This document shows, one piece after another, positions 49,095 through 58,640 of a stretch of DNA of 64,000 bases. Each line of letters begins with the position of its first letter. Position 1 is the stretch's first letter. A program made the position numbers and the translations under genes. The stretch comes from Chromohalobacter marismortui (lineage in GTDB: Bacteria; Pseudomonadota; Gammaproteobacteria; Pseudomonadales; Halomonadaceae): NCBI RefSeq assembly GCF_004364315.1, contig NZ_SOBR01000004.1, forward strand, positions 1-64,000, in the 5' to 3' direction. The notes below the pieces were generated by a model that was given only the letters and a program-made list of their open reading frames with translations, was not told the origin of the DNA and searched no databases.

Positions 49095-49745
49095 TCATTT
49101 AACGTCAAACGCAACCGGCGTAATGAGCCAGTTAGCGGGATTGATCAACTGGAAAACGCCCTTCACCGTTACGGTCTTTCCTTTAAGACTCTGTGTATCG
49201 ATATCCGATAGAACCTGGGCTTTCATGGCATTGTTCAGAGCGGATCCCGCATTCTGGTATTCGATCTGATTCTTGAATTGACCGAACTCGATCTTCCCCG
49301 TGGCATCGCGTAATGCTGTGCCATAGATAGCAGGGCCCGTCTGAACACGAATCGTCACATCGTCCGGCACCTCATCGGATTTGATTTCATACGTGCCCGA
49401 CTCTCCCTTGCCGACGACTCCGGTAACGGTCACCGGAATAATGGAACCGATGCCCGATGGCACACCATATCGCTCAGCGGCAGCACTCTTGTCTTTCTCG
49501 ATGGCACTCGCCAACTTGCCGACACTGACGGCATTTTCCTCGACATAGCGACGAATCTCGGGAAACGTCTCCTCGGCGAATTGCGCCAGTTTCGAGGCTC
49601 CACTCTCCTCTTCCGCCTCGATCGGCACCACCGTGGTATCCCAGGCCATGACGGCAAGCAGGACGACCGCAACGCTGATCATCACCGCCCTGCCGCGTCT
49701 TTTTCGCCATTGTTTAGTGGGCATCACAGCCGTATGTGAAGTCAT
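49095..49745 (-). CDS. DUF2291 periplasmic or membrane-anchored protein
   Basis: Predicted 216-residue protein with one N-terminal TM anchor (residues about 20-37, MISVAVVLLAVMAWD) and an extracytoplasmic domain with the DUF2291 pattern (TVTGVVGKGESGTYEI, and NPANWLITPVAFDVK at the C-terminus). Such proteins occur beside RbsABC-like transporters for polyols, and a role in transport or binding is inferred. It lies between the dehydrogenase and ATPase genes. Confidence 0.8.
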   Translation of the reverse strand: MTSHTAVMPTKQWRKRRGRAVMISVAVVLLAVMAWDTTVVPIEAEEESGASKLAQFAEETFPEIRRYVEENAVSVGKLASAIEKDKSAAAERYGVPSGIGSIIPVTVTGVVGKGESGTYEIKSDEVPDDVTIRVQTGPAIYGTALRDATGKIEFGQFKNQIEYQNAGSALNNAMKAQVLSDIDTQSLKGKTVTVKGVFQLINPANWLITPVAFDVK

Positions 49746-49835
49746 GATAAAGCGCCCCCTGGCGTCGCTGATGAATAGTGTTCAAGTTCTGCGCCGGATC
49801 ACGGTCATGACCGTCACGCAGGACACGCGACATCA

Positions 49836-50936
49836 TCACGCACCGGGCATTAAAATGATCTTGAGTGCGCTGCTGTCGTGTTTCATCAGCTCGATGCCCT
49901 TGTGGAAATCCGCCAGCGGCAGCTTGTGGGTCACCACACCTTCGGTGGGAAAGTCACCGCTTTCGATGCCCTCGATGACATGCGGATAACAGTAAGGTCC
50001 CAGGTGCGAACCGAGCACATCCAGCTCCTTGCGGTCACTGATGATGCTCCAATCGACTGTCACTGGATCCTTGAACACACTGAACTCGACGAAGCGGCCC
50101 AGCTTGCGCAACATCGCCAGTCCCTGCTCCACGGACTTGGGCGCACCGGTCGCCTCGATGTAGATGTCACAGCCATAGCCGTCGGTCATGTCCTTGACGA
50201 TCTGGACAACGTCTTCCTCACTCGGATTGAGCACCATGTCGGCGCCGAACTTCTTGGCCAGCTCCAGGCGCTCGCCGTGCAGATCAAGCACCACCAGCTT
50301 GGCGGGGCCGGATTTCTTGGCGGGACCGATCATGCCTAGCCCCAACGTTCCTGCGCCGGAGAGCACCACGATATCTCCCAGTTGTATCTGCGCTCGCTCC
50401 ACTGCGTGCATCGAGCAGGAAAACGGCTCGGTGAGCACGATGTTTTCCACCGGCACATCGTCTGGCAGCTTGTGGTTGATAGCTTCCTTGGGAAACTTCA
50501 TGTACTCGGCCATGCCACCGTTGACGTTATTCTGGAAGCCATACACGTCGTGCTTCTCGCACATCCAGTACTGGCCACGATGACAGAAGCGGCAGTCCCA
50601 GCACGGCACGATCTGCTCGGAAATGACCCGATCACCGACCTCGAAACCTGTCGCGCCGGGGCCCATCTTGACGACATGCCCGATGAACTCGTGGCCCGGA
50701 ATCATTGGCGCTTTGATATAGGCAGGCTGATCTTCGTCGCCCCAGAAACTCGGTGCGCCTTCATACGCCTTGAGGTCACCGGCGCAGATACCACAGGCTT
50801 CGACCTTGACCAGAATTTCCTTCTCTCCGATCTCGGGGACCGCAACGGTTTCCAGACGATAATCTTCCGGTGCGTAGGCGACGATGGCACGCATCGTGTC
50901 GGGAATGTCGGAAGGCAGGGTGGATGCGTCGTTCAT
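49836..50936 (-). CDS. Zinc-dependent alcohol dehydrogenase, probable erythritol/L-threitol dehydrogenase
   Basis: Predicted 366-residue MDR-family dehydrogenase. Catalytic zinc ligands are Cys48 (in ACGICAGD) and the His/Glu of GHE. The structural zinc site is CWDCRFCHRGQYWMC, and GAGTLGLG is the Rossmann loop. Overall it looks like the family named erythritol/L-threitol dehydrogenase, oxidising a tetritol to erythrulose. I chose the ATG at 50936 because a GGAGGT site lies just before it and inside the first codons of the ATG at 50948. It is the first gene of the leftward ABC operon. Confidence 0.78.
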   Translation of the reverse strand: MNDASTLPSDIPDTMRAIVAYAPEDYRLETVAVPEIGEKEILVKVEACGICAGDLKAYEGAPSFWGDEDQPAYIKAPMIPGHEFIGHVVKMGPGATGFEVGDRVISEQIVPCWDCRFCHRGQYWMCEKHDVYGFQNNVNGGMAEYMKFPKEAINHKLPDDVPVENIVLTEPFSCSMHAVERAQIQLGDIVVLSGAGTLGLGMIGPAKKSGPAKLVVLDLHGERLELAKKFGADMVLNPSEEDVVQIVKDMTDGYGCDIYIEATGAPKSVEQGLAMLRKLGRFVEFSVFKDPVTVDWSIISDRKELDVLGSHLGPYCYPHVIEGIESGDFPTEGVVTHKLPLADFHKGIELMKHDSSALKIILMPGA

Positions 50937-50966
50937 GATGACCTCCATTGAGCTGGCGCTTATTTA

Positions 50967-50993
50967 TCATTTGATCTCTTGTTGCTCAAATGA
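50967..50993. promoter_or_regulatory. TCATTTGA/TCAAATGA palindrome upstream of adh
   Basis: TCATTTGA and TCAAATGA are 8-bp perfect arms with an 11-bp spacer, about 30 bp upstream of the dehydrogenase start. Each arm resembles the TTCATATGAA core at 51180. A SorC-family operator is the most natural reading. Confidence 0.55.
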
Positions 50994-51154
50994 ATTAACG
51001 CTTTTCAGTATAGCCAGGTCAATGCAGTCGGCGACTTTTTCGTCTTATACTTTAGGATTGCTATTTAAATTATTGAAAATAAAGAACTTTTAAGAAAGCC
51101 TGCGGCGAGGACTGCAAGCTGCACATAAGAAAGGCAAGGGGAAATCACGAACCC

Positions 51155-51196
51155 TATCCGTTCACATGTATTTATTGCTGTTCATATGAACGGATA
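51155..51196. promoter_or_regulatory. Nested inverted repeats, candidate SorC regulator operator
   Basis: TATCCGTTCA (51155-51164) pairs with TGAACGGATA (51187-51196) as 10-bp perfect arms. Nested at 51180-51191 is GTTCATATGAAC, a 12-bp perfect palindrome. The site is between the regulator stop and the dehydrogenase start, so it could regulate the ABC operon at a distance or end the regulator transcript. Confidence 0.55.
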
Positions 51197-51222
51197 TTCA
51201 CGAGGCTTGTCGGTATCTTGCT

Positions 51223-52203
51223 TCAACTCGCCGTCGAGGTCGTCGCCTCATCCAGACGCAGAATGGTATGGGCGTTGGTCACACTGGTGGCCAGGGTGTC
51301 GATGACGCCTGTACGTAGCGCCCCCAGGATCCCCGCCGCCTTGGTATTCTCGCTGGCAATGGCCACGACATCGGGAATCCGCGCCAGGTCGGTGATGGTC
51401 AAGCCAATGACACGTCCCTGCATGGGCGTTTCCGAGGGACGGCCATGCATGTCGATGAAATCATATCCCATCATGTCGCCCACGGTTCCCGAGAGCCGCG
51501 CCTCGGCGATCTCCTGAGGCGTGAACCAGCCCATGCGCACCATGTTGCTGTCCTCGCTGAGATCACCGACGCCGATCATGGCGATGTCCGCGCGCCGCGC
51601 CCGGTCCAATGTCTGGCGTACGGTGGGGTTTTCATACATCGAGTCGCGCAGCGCCGGATTCTGCACCAGCGCTGGCGCATACAGCGTCTCGCTATCGCCG
51701 CCATACTTCATCGCCAGGCGGCGACAGATATGGTCGGGATTCATGTACTCACCGGCGCGCAATGAGCCGCCAATGGCACACACGAACGAGCATTTACGCG
51801 CGCCGTGCTCGAAGACATTATCGGCCACCGCCCCCACGTTACGCCCCATTCCCACCGCCACGATCGAACCATCGTGCAACTCGCGCGACAAATGATCGGC
51901 CACCAGGCTGGCCACACCGGACCGCTGAACGTCAGGGTCGGCGTGATCGAGCGCAATCAGAGCACGCTTGATACCGAAGCGGCGTATCAACGCCTGCTCA
52001 AGCTCGGCACTCACCGCGGGATGCTGGCGCACCCGTACATCGACGATGCCCTCGGCATGCGCGCGCTTCAGCAGTCGCCCCGCCTTGACCCGGGAAATCC
52101 CCAGCCGGTTGGCGATGGCCTCCTGGGTCTCCCCCTCGACGTAATACAAGGTGGCGATTTCCGTCATCAGCGCGACATCGGCGCGCTCCACACGTTCACT
52201 CAT
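51223..52203 (-). CDS. SorC-family (EryD-like) transcriptional regulator
   Basis: Predicted 326-residue regulator. Residues about 10-60 form the HTH (GETQEAIANRLGISRVKAGRLLKRA). Residues 70-325 form the sugar-phosphate-binding SorC domain, with IVAVGMGRNVGAV as its loop. Brucella EryD, the erythritol repressor, belongs to this family. It lies between rpiB and the ABC operon on the same strand. Its effector would be a phosphorylated tetrulose or similar. Confidence 0.88.
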   Translation of the reverse strand: MSERVERADVALMTEIATLYYVEGETQEAIANRLGISRVKAGRLLKRAHAEGIVDVRVRQHPAVSAELEQALIRRFGIKRALIALDHADPDVQRSGVASLVADHLSRELHDGSIVAVGMGRNVGAVADNVFEHGARKCSFVCAIGGSLRAGEYMNPDHICRRLAMKYGGDSETLYAPALVQNPALRDSMYENPTVRQTLDRARRADIAMIGVGDLSEDSNMVRMGWFTPQEIAEARLSGTVGDMMGYDFIDMHGRPSETPMQGRVIGLTITDLARIPDVVAIASENTKAAGILGALRTGVIDTLATSVTNAHTILRLDEATTSTAS

Positions 52204-52274
52204 GGCACTGCCTCATACGGTCCGCTCGAACGATGCGCACAAGATACCACAGCGAACAAGCGCACTCTCATCGA

Positions 52275-52775
52275 TCAGACGCTCGAGGAGTCGCGAAAAG
52301 CCTCTCTTTCATACTCCAGGATGCGCTCGACTTTGGCACGCGAACCGCCACCGCCGAACTCGGTGTCCAGGAAGGTCGTCACCACGGCCTTGGCCAACTC
52401 CGGACCAACCACGCGGGCGCCTAGCGTCACGATCTGGGCATCGTTGCTGGAGCGTGCCTTGGCGGCTGAATAGGTGTCATGCGCCTGCGCGGCGCGAATA
52501 CCGCGTACCTTGTTGGCTGAAATCGCCACCCCGATGCCCGTCCCGCAAACCAGCACGCCACGCTCGGCGTCCCCAGCGTCAATGGCGCGCGCCACCTTGA
52601 CCGCCACGTCGGGATACAGCACCGGCTCGGCGTTATAGGTACCGTAATCGATAGGCTCATACCCCAGAGCGCGAATGTGCTCGATCAGCAAGGTCTTGAG
52701 CTCGAACGCGGCCTCGTCGCCGCCCAGTGCAATACGCATTGTCGGCACGCGGCCTGCCATGCTTGAGTCTGACAT
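52275..52775 (-). CDS. rpiB: RpiB-family sugar-phosphate isomerase
   Basis: Predicted 166-residue aldose-ketose isomerase of the RpiB/LacAB family, a little longer than the usual 149. Key parts are ALGGDEAAFELK near the N-terminus, the catalytic Cys in CGTGIGVAISANKVRGIRAA, and NDAQIVTLGARVVG. Family members named EryI/DerI/LerI interconvert erythrulose and erythrose phosphates, which fits this locus. A ribose-5-phosphate role is the alternative. I chose the ATG at 52775 for its GGGAGA site; the ATG at 52739 has none. Confidence 0.88.
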   Translation of the reverse strand: MSDSSMAGRVPTMRIALGGDEAAFELKTLLIEHIRALGYEPIDYGTYNAEPVLYPDVAVKVARAIDAGDAERGVLVCGTGIGVAISANKVRGIRAAQAHDTYSAAKARSSNDAQIVTLGARVVGPELAKAVVTTFLDTEFGGGGSRAKVERILEYEREAFRDSSSV

Positions 52776-53151
52776 GTGTCGTCTCCCGTGATGAGTCCTC
52801 CCGCTTGCGATCGGCATGCAGTGATCGCTCGCGATAATGTTCAAAATATCACTAACCGAACATTTGTAAAATTCTCGATCACGAAAAGTCATATCAATCC
52901 CCGAGCCACTCTCTTGTCCAGCTTCCAGGAAAAGAAATAAAAAATCTTTTATTTCAAACTTCTACCTTAAAGAAGCGCTTTCAAGCCTGTTATTCACGAC
53001 CAAAGTCTCAGATATCGATACCGGCCATGCCTTGACAGCTCTGGGGCCCAAGCCTAAACATCTGTTCAGTGAAAGATCATTATATACTGCCCATCGAGGT
53101 GGCGGGCCGCCACGCCCCACCGTCGGCAACAACGAACAAGAGGAATACGCC
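52776..53151. promoter_or_regulatory. rpiB-dhaK divergent regulatory region
   Basis: This 376-bp AT-rich gap has no gene. It holds AATGTTC/GAACATT (52836-52842 and 52858-52864), 7-bp perfect arms. It also holds an AT-only-loop repeat GAAATAAAA/TTTTATTTC (52934-52955), the palindrome AAGCGCTT (52973-52980) and TGTTCAGTGAA near 53063. Several share the GTTCA half-site with the sites at 50967 and 51155. It must carry both promoters. Confidence 0.55.
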
Positions 53152-54144
53152 ATGCAACGCATCATCAATGACCCCGACAACGTCGTGGACGATGCCATCA
53201 AAGGTTACTTGCGCGCCTCGCCGAGCTTGTTTGCCGCCACCGACCATCCGCGTGTTCTCAAGTACCCGGGCAGCCCAAGCGACAAGGTCGGCATCGTCAC
53301 TGGCGGCGGCTCGGGGCACGAGCCGGCGTTCCTGGGGTATATCGGTGACGGACTGTGTGATGCGGTGGCCATCGGTGAGATCTTCTCGTCGCCCACCGCC
53401 GATGCCTTCCTCGAAGCCTTTCGTTGCGCACCCCATGGCCAGGGCGTCGCCTGCCTGTACGGCAATTACGCAGGCGATAACATGAACGTGAAGATGGCCA
53501 GGCAGATGGCCGAGATGGAAGACATCGAGGTCAAGACCGTGATCGCACGCGACGACGTGGCCTCGGCGCCGGCATCGGAGCGCGATAAGCGGCGCGGCGT
53601 CGCCGGCGAGGTGATGATGTGGAAAATCGGCGGCGCGGCGGCGGCCCGCGGCGATAGCCTCGACGAGGTCATCCGACTGGCACAGAAAGCCGTCGATGCC
53701 TGCTCGAGCATCGGTGTCGGGCTGAGTAGCTGCACCATCCCCGCAAACGGTAAACCCAATTTTTCGATCGAACCCGGCCACATGGAACTCGGCATCGGCC
53801 ACCACGGCGAACCAGGCATCGAGGTCGCGCCGCTGACCAGTGCCGAGGCTATCGCCGCGGCCATGTGCGACCCTGTTCTCGCCGACCAGGACTTCGCCGG
53901 CAGTGAGGTGGCCGTATTGATCTCGGGGCTTGGCGCCACGCCGGTAATGGAGCTCAATATCCTCTATGCACACATCGCCGAACGGCTCGAAGCTGCTGAT
54001 ATTCGCGTGCATCGTACGGACATCGGCAATTACTTCACCTCGCTGGAGATGATGGGCGCCACGCTCACGCTGATGAAGCTCGACGACGAGCTCAAACCGC
54101 TGCTGGACGCCCCGGCACGCTCGCTGGCCATCACGCAGCGCTGA
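53152..54144 (+). CDS. dhaK: DhaK-family kinase, substrate-binding subunit
   Basis: Predicted 330-residue subunit of a dihydroxyacetone-type kinase. GGGSGHEPAFLGYIGDG near residue 50 is the DhaK loop. GHHGEPGIE contains the His that binds the substrate covalently as a hemiaminal in DhaK. The locus suggests erythrulose as the substrate rather than dihydroxyacetone. The ATG at 53152 has an AAGAGGAA site; the frame extends to 53032 without similarity. It is followed by dhaL after 27 bp; no dhaM is present. Confidence 0.9.
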   Translation: MQRIINDPDNVVDDAIKGYLRASPSLFAATDHPRVLKYPGSPSDKVGIVTGGGSGHEPAFLGYIGDGLCDAVAIGEIFSSPTADAFLEAFRCAPHGQGVACLYGNYAGDNMNVKMARQMAEMEDIEVKTVIARDDVASAPASERDKRRGVAGEVMMWKIGGAAAARGDSLDEVIRLAQKAVDACSSIGVGLSSCTIPANGKPNFSIEPGHMELGIGHHGEPGIEVAPLTSAEAIAAAMCDPVLADQDFAGSEVAVLISGLGATPVMELNILYAHIAERLEAADIRVHRTDIGNYFTSLEMMGATLTLMKLDDELKPLLDAPARSLAITQR

Positions 54145-54171
54145 TCGGAACCGCTACCACGGAGACTCATC

Positions 54172-54825
54172 ATGCACGTTCTGGACGCGACTCAAGGCAG
54201 AGAAATTCTCGAGGAACTGGTCGAGGTCATCGTCGACAACCGTCAATACCTGAGTGACGTCGACGGCGCGATCGGCGACGGCGATCACGGTATCAACATG
54301 GCCAAGGGCTTCCGGCTCTGCGGCGAATCGATCGCCGGTCAATCGTTGTCGCTTTCCAAGGCGCTGGGCACGCTCGCCACGACTCTGATGGGCTCGATCG
54401 GCGGTTCCATGGGCCCTCTGTACGGCAGCCTCTTCATGGGCATGGCCAAGTCGATCAAGGACAAGGACAGCCTCGATGCCAAGGATTTCGGCGACATGCT
54501 GGCCGATGGGCGCGAAGCGCTCGAGCAGATCAGCGATGCCAAGGTCGGCGACAAATGCCTGCTCGATACCCTGGTGCCCGCCATCGACGGCTACCGTCAT
54601 GCTCTGGACGCCGGGGAGGATTTCCCCCAGGCACTGCAGGCATTGCGCAACGGCGCCCAGCAGGGACGCGATTCGACGCTCGACCTGGAAGCCAAGATCG
54701 GACGTGCGGCACGCCTCGGCGAACGCTCGTGCGGCCACCTGGATGCCGGCGCGGTGTCGTGCTGCCTGCTGCTGACCCGCTTGGCCGACAGCACCGAACG
54801 CCGCCTGGAAAAAGCCGCCGCTTGA
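54172..54825 (+). CDS. dhaL: DhaL-family kinase, nucleotide-binding subunit
   Basis: Predicted 217-residue all-helical subunit that holds the nucleotide and Mg2+ through the Asp triad in AIGDGDHGINM near residue 30. With DhaK it forms the complete kinase. No PTS component DhaM is encoded in the window, so ATP is the probable phosphoryl donor. Threitol and erythrulose kinases known elsewhere are often DhaK-DhaL fusions; here the parts are split. Confidence 0.9.
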   Translation: MHVLDATQGREILEELVEVIVDNRQYLSDVDGAIGDGDHGINMAKGFRLCGESIAGQSLSLSKALGTLATTLMGSIGGSMGPLYGSLFMGMAKSIKDKDSLDAKDFGDMLADGREALEQISDAKVGDKCLLDTLVPAIDGYRHALDAGEDFPQALQALRNGAQQGRDSTLDLEAKIGRAARLGERSCGHLDAGAVSCCLLLTRLADSTERRLEKAAA

Positions 54826-54926
54826 GCACGGGCGGCTGCTTGCTCGGCTCCCCTCCATTTCTTAGCCCCCGACGCCATCTGGCATGTCGAGGGCCTTCAC
54901 GCCCGCATATCGCGGCGGAGCACACC

Positions 54927-55883
54927 ATGGTTTCACAGCTCGACTCACTCAAGGCACTGTCGCACGTGGTCGCCGACACCGGGGACCCGGCTGCCATCGA
55001 ACGCTATCGCCCCGTCGATGCCACCACCAACCCTTCCTTGATCCTCAAGGCATTCGAGTTGCCCGGCTATCAGCCACTGATCGAGCGAATTCTGAGCGAG
55101 GAGCGCACCGAGACGCCGCATGACGCCCACCATTTGGAGCGCATCGTCGACCGGCTCTCGGTAGGCATCGGCAGCGAAGTTGCCCAACTCATTCCGGGGC
55201 GTGTCTCCACCGAGGTCGCCGCCAAGCTTTCGTTCGATACCCAGGCCAGTATCCGCAAGGCCCATGAGTTGGTGGCGCGTTACGAGGCACTGGGTATCGG
55301 CCGCGAGCGTATCTTGATCAAGCTCGCCTCGACCTGGGAGGGCATCCGCGCCGCCGAGGTGCTCGAGCGCGAGGGCATCCAGTGCAATCTCACGCTCCTG
55401 TTCAGCGACGCTCAGGCGCAGGCCTGCTTCGATGCCGGCGTGTTCCTGATGTCACCCTTCGTGGGGCGTGTCACCGACTGGTATCAGAAAGAAACCGGTC
55501 AAACGTTCTCCCCGGAGGACGATCCCGGCGTACGGTTCGTGCGCCAGGTCTGCGAGCGCGCCGATCGGGGTGGCTACGACACCATCGTCATGGGCGCCAG
55601 CTTCCGTACACCGGAGCAAGTCCTCGCCCTCGCCGGCTGTCATCGACTGACGATCTCCCCTGCCTTGCTGGAAACGCTCGAGGCGCGCGAGGGTGACATC
55701 GATGCCCAGGTCCGCTTTACGCACCCCGCAGCACAACCCGCCAGGCCCCTCGGAGAAAGCGCCTTCCGCTGGCAACATAATCAAGATCCCATGGCCATCG
55801 ACAAGCTGGCCGAAGGCATTCGGCGCTTCGCCGACGATCAGGCCTGCCTCGAGGACTTGATCGCCGACCGGCTCGCTAACTGA
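54927..55883 (+). CDS. tal: Transaldolase (TalA/TalB type)
   Basis: Predicted 318-residue Schiff-base enzyme (E. coli TalB is 317). Diagnostic stretches are [14 protein letters not shown] near residue 30, the catalytic Lys in [17 protein letters not shown] near residue 130, and [22 protein letters not shown] at the C-terminus. It would combine erythrose 4-phosphate with fructose 6-phosphate in the reverse direction. The ATG at 54927 has a GCGGAG site. It lies between dhaL and tkt2 in the same operon. Confidence 0.95.
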   Translation: MVSQLDSLKALSHVVADTGDPAAIERYRPVDATTNPSLILKAFELPGYQPLIERILSEERTETPHDAHHLERIVDRLSVGIGSEVAQLIPGRVSTEVAAKLSFDTQASIRKAHELVARYEALGIGRERILIKLASTWEGIRAAEVLEREGIQCNLTLLFSDAQAQACFDAGVFLMSPFVGRVTDWYQKETGQTFSPEDDPGVRFVRQVCERADRGGYDTIVMGASFRTPEQVLALAGCHRLTISPALLETLEAREGDIDAQVRFTHPAAQPARPLGESAFRWQHNQDPMAIDKLAEGIRRFADDQACLEDLIADRLAN

Positions 55884-55908
55884 TTCACCGCTCCTGGAGG
55901 AGATACCG

Positions 55909-57900
55909 ATGCCCTCTCGCTTCACGCTGGCCAATGCCATTCGCGCTCTTTCGATGGATGCCGTGCAGGCCGCCAATTCCGGCCACCCCGGCGCGCCGAT
56001 GGGTATGGCCGATATTGCCGAAGTGCTGTGGAACGACCATCTCAAGCACAACCCCGACAACCCGACCTGGCCCGACCGAGACCGTTTCGTGCTCTCCAAT
56101 GGGCATGGTTCGATGCTGTTGTATTCGCTTTTACACCTCAGCGGCTACGACCTGGCCATCGATGACATCAAGCAGTTTCGCCAGCTCCATTCGCGCACGC
56201 CGGGTCATCCCGAGCTCGGCTACACGCCTGGGGTCGAGACCACCACCGGCCCGCTGGGTCAGGGGCTGGCCAACGCCGTGGGCTTGGCGCTGGCCGAACG
56301 CACCCTGGCCGCGCAATACAATCGCTACGGGCATGACATCGTCGATCACCGCACCTGGTGCTTCGTCGGCGATGGCTGCCTGATGGAAGGCATCAGCCAC
56401 GAGGCCTGCTCGCTGGCAGGAACGCAGGGGCTCGGCAAGCTGACCGTCATCTACGACGACAACGGCATCTCCATCGACGGCGAGGTCGCGGGCTGGTTCA
56501 CCGATGACACTGCCAAGCGCTTCGAGGCCTACAACTGGCAGGTCATCGCCGACGTTGACGGGCATGACCCCGCCGCCATCGAAGACGCCATCAACGCCGC
56601 CACGCAAGACGACCAGCACCCGACCTTGATCATCTGCAAGACGGTCATCGGCTTCGGCGCGCCCAACAAACAGGGCACCGGCGCCTGTCATGGTGCCGCT
56701 CTGGGCGAGGATGAAGTCGCCGCCGCGCGCCAGCGTCTCGAGTGGTCACACCCGCCGTTCCACGTCCCCGACGAGGTTTACGCGGGCTGGAACGCCGACG
56801 CGGCCGGCCAGCAAGCCGAGGCCGCGTGGCACCAACGCTTCGCGCGCTACGCCGAGGCGTATCCCGAGCTTGCCGCAGAGCTCGAGCGCCGCTGGCGTGG
56901 CGAGCTGCCGGGCGACCTGGGCGGCAGCGCCCTGATCGAAGACGCCCAGCACGCCTGCGATACGCTGGCCTCGCGCAAGGCCTCGCTCGGCGTGCTCAAC
57001 CACCTGGGACCACGCCTGCCGGAACTGCTGGGCGGCAGCGCCGACCTCGCGCCATCGAATCTGACGATCTGGGAGGGCGCACGCGCCATCTCGGCCCAGG
57101 CGCCCGACGGCAACTACCTGCATTACGGGGTCCGCGAGTTCGCCATGGGCGCCATCATGAACGGCATCAGCATGCACGGCGGCTTCATACCCTACGGGGC
57201 CACCTTCCTGACGTTCATGGAATACATGCACAACGCCGTGCGCATGGCCGCCATTGCGCGGCGCCAAGTGATCTTCGTCTATACCCATGACTCGATCGGT
57301 CTGGGCGAAGACGGCCCCACGCATCAACCCATCGAGCAACTCAACGCCTTGCGCATCACGCCGAACCTGGCGACCTGGCGGCCCTGCGACGCCACCGAAA
57401 CCAGCGTGGCCTGGCTGGCGGCGCTCAAGCGTCAGGACGGCCCCACGGCTTTGGTGTTCTCTCGCCAGGGGCTTCCCGGGCAAGCACGCGATGTCGCCCA
57501 GCTCGCCGCTATCGAACGTGGTGGCTACGTGCTCAACGATTGCGAGGGCACGCCCGAGTTGATCCTCATCGCCACCGGCTCGGAAGTCGGTCTGGCCATG
57601 GAAGCGGCTGCCCGGCTCAACGACCAGGGACGGCAGGTCCGCGTCGTCTCGATGCCCTGCGCCAGCGCATTCGATGCCCAAGACGCCGATTACCAGGAGG
57701 CGGTGCTGCCACCCACGGTGACACGCCGGCTCGCCATCGAAGCTTCGCATCCCGACTATTGGCGCAAGTACGTCGGCCCTCGCGGCAGCGTGATCGGCAT
57801 GACCGGCTATGGCGAATCGGGCAAGGCCGAGGACCTGTTCCGCCACTTCGGCTTCACCGTCGAGAACGTGCTCGACCAGGCGCGCACCTTGCTCGACTGA
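55909..57900 (+). CDS. tkt: Transketolase (second copy, in the polyol locus)
   Basis: Predicted 663-residue transketolase, equal in length to the copy at 23723-25714 and closely similar from end to end, for example [26 protein letters not shown] and [15 protein letters not shown] strong GGAGGAG site lies before the ATG. Position after dhaKL-tal suggests a dedicated enzyme consuming erythrose 4-phosphate with xylulose 5-phosphate. The two copies are direct repeats about 32.2 kb apart. Confidence 0.96.
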   Translation: MPSRFTLANAIRALSMDAVQAANSGHPGAPMGMADIAEVLWNDHLKHNPDNPTWPDRDRFVLSNGHGSMLLYSLLHLSGYDLAIDDIKQFRQLHSRTPGHPELGYTPGVETTTGPLGQGLANAVGLALAERTLAAQYNRYGHDIVDHRTWCFVGDGCLMEGISHEACSLAGTQGLGKLTVIYDDNGISIDGEVAGWFTDDTAKRFEAYNWQVIADVDGHDPAAIEDAINAATQDDQHPTLIICKTVIGFGAPNKQGTGACHGAALGEDEVAAARQRLEWSHPPFHVPDEVYAGWNADAAGQQAEAAWHQRFARYAEAYPELAAELERRWRGELPGDLGGSALIEDAQHACDTLASRKASLGVLNHLGPRLPELLGGSADLAPSNLTIWEGARAISAQAPDGNYLHYGVREFAMGAIMNGISMHGGFIPYGATFLTFMEYMHNAVRMAAIARRQVIFVYTHDSIGLGEDGPTHQPIEQLNALRITPNLATWRPCDATETSVAWLAALKRQDGPTALVFSRQGLPGQARDVAQLAAIERGGYVLNDCEGTPELILIATGSEVGLAMEAAARLNDQGRQVRVVSMPCASAFDAQDADYQEAVLPPTVTRRLAIEASHPDYWRKYVGPRGSVIGMTGYGESGKAEDLFRHFGFTVENVLDQARTLLD

Positions 57901-57991
57901 CCCGCCCGGCGACATGGCCGCCAAGGTCATGTCGCCATTTGCAGGGCCCGACGACATACAACGGGGACGGGCTCTCACACCGCCACTCTCC

Positions 57992-58639
57992 TTAAGGTTT
58001 GGCCGTCTCCCGCTGGTCGACCAGCTCGCAGCCGGTGGCTTCACGAATCTCCTCGATCGTGACATCGGGCGCCAGTTCGACCAGCGCCAGCCCTTCGTCG
58101 GTGACGTCCATCACACCGAGATCGGTGATGATGCGATCGACCACCCCGACACCGGTCAAGGGCAGGTTGCATGCTTTCAGGATCTTGTGCGCGCCCTTCG
58201 CGGTATGGCTCATCAGCACCACCACGCGCTGCACACCGGCGACCAGGTCCATGGCGCCCCCCATGCCCTTGACCATCTTGCCGGGGATCATCCAGTTGGC
58301 GAGGTCTCCCTGCTCGGAGACCTGCATGGCGCCCAGAATCGCCAGGTTGATCTTGCCACCGCGGATCATCGCGAACGACTCCGCGTTGTCGAAGTAGCTC
58401 GAGCCGGGCAGGGCGGTGACCGTCTGCTTGCCGGCGTTGATCAGGTCGGGGTCGACGGTTTCCTCGGTGGGGAAGGGACCAATGCCGAGCAGCCCGTTCT
58501 CCGACTGCAGCCACACGTCCATGCCGTCGGGAATGTAGTTCGCGACCAGCGTGGGCTGGCCAATGCCCAGGTTGACGTAGAAGCCGTCCCGCAGCTCGCC
58601 GGCGGCGCATTGCGCCATCTGCTCCTTGTTCCAGGGCAT
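57992..58639 (-). CDS. scoB: 3-oxoacid CoA-transferase subunit B
   Basis: Predicted 215-residue subunit. The catalytic Glu is in the [12 protein letters not shown] motif near residue 46, and [18 protein letters not shown] is the N-terminal pattern. With subunit A it transfers CoA from succinyl-CoA or acetyl-CoA to a 3-oxoacid such as acetoacetate or 3-oxoadipate. The ATG at 58639 has a GGAGGGAA site, directly following the subunit A stop. It is last in a leftward operon. Confidence 0.93.
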   Translation of the reverse strand: MPWNKEQMAQCAAGELRDGFYVNLGIGQPTLVANYIPDGMDVWLQSENGLLGIGPFPTEETVDPDLINAGKQTVTALPGSSYFDNAESFAMIRGGKINLAILGAMQVSEQGDLANWMIPGKMVKGMGGAMDLVAGVQRVVVLMSHTAKGAHKILKACNLPLTGVGVVDRIITDLGVMDVTDEGLALVELAPDVTIEEIREATGCELVDQRETAKP

Positions 58640-58640
58640 C

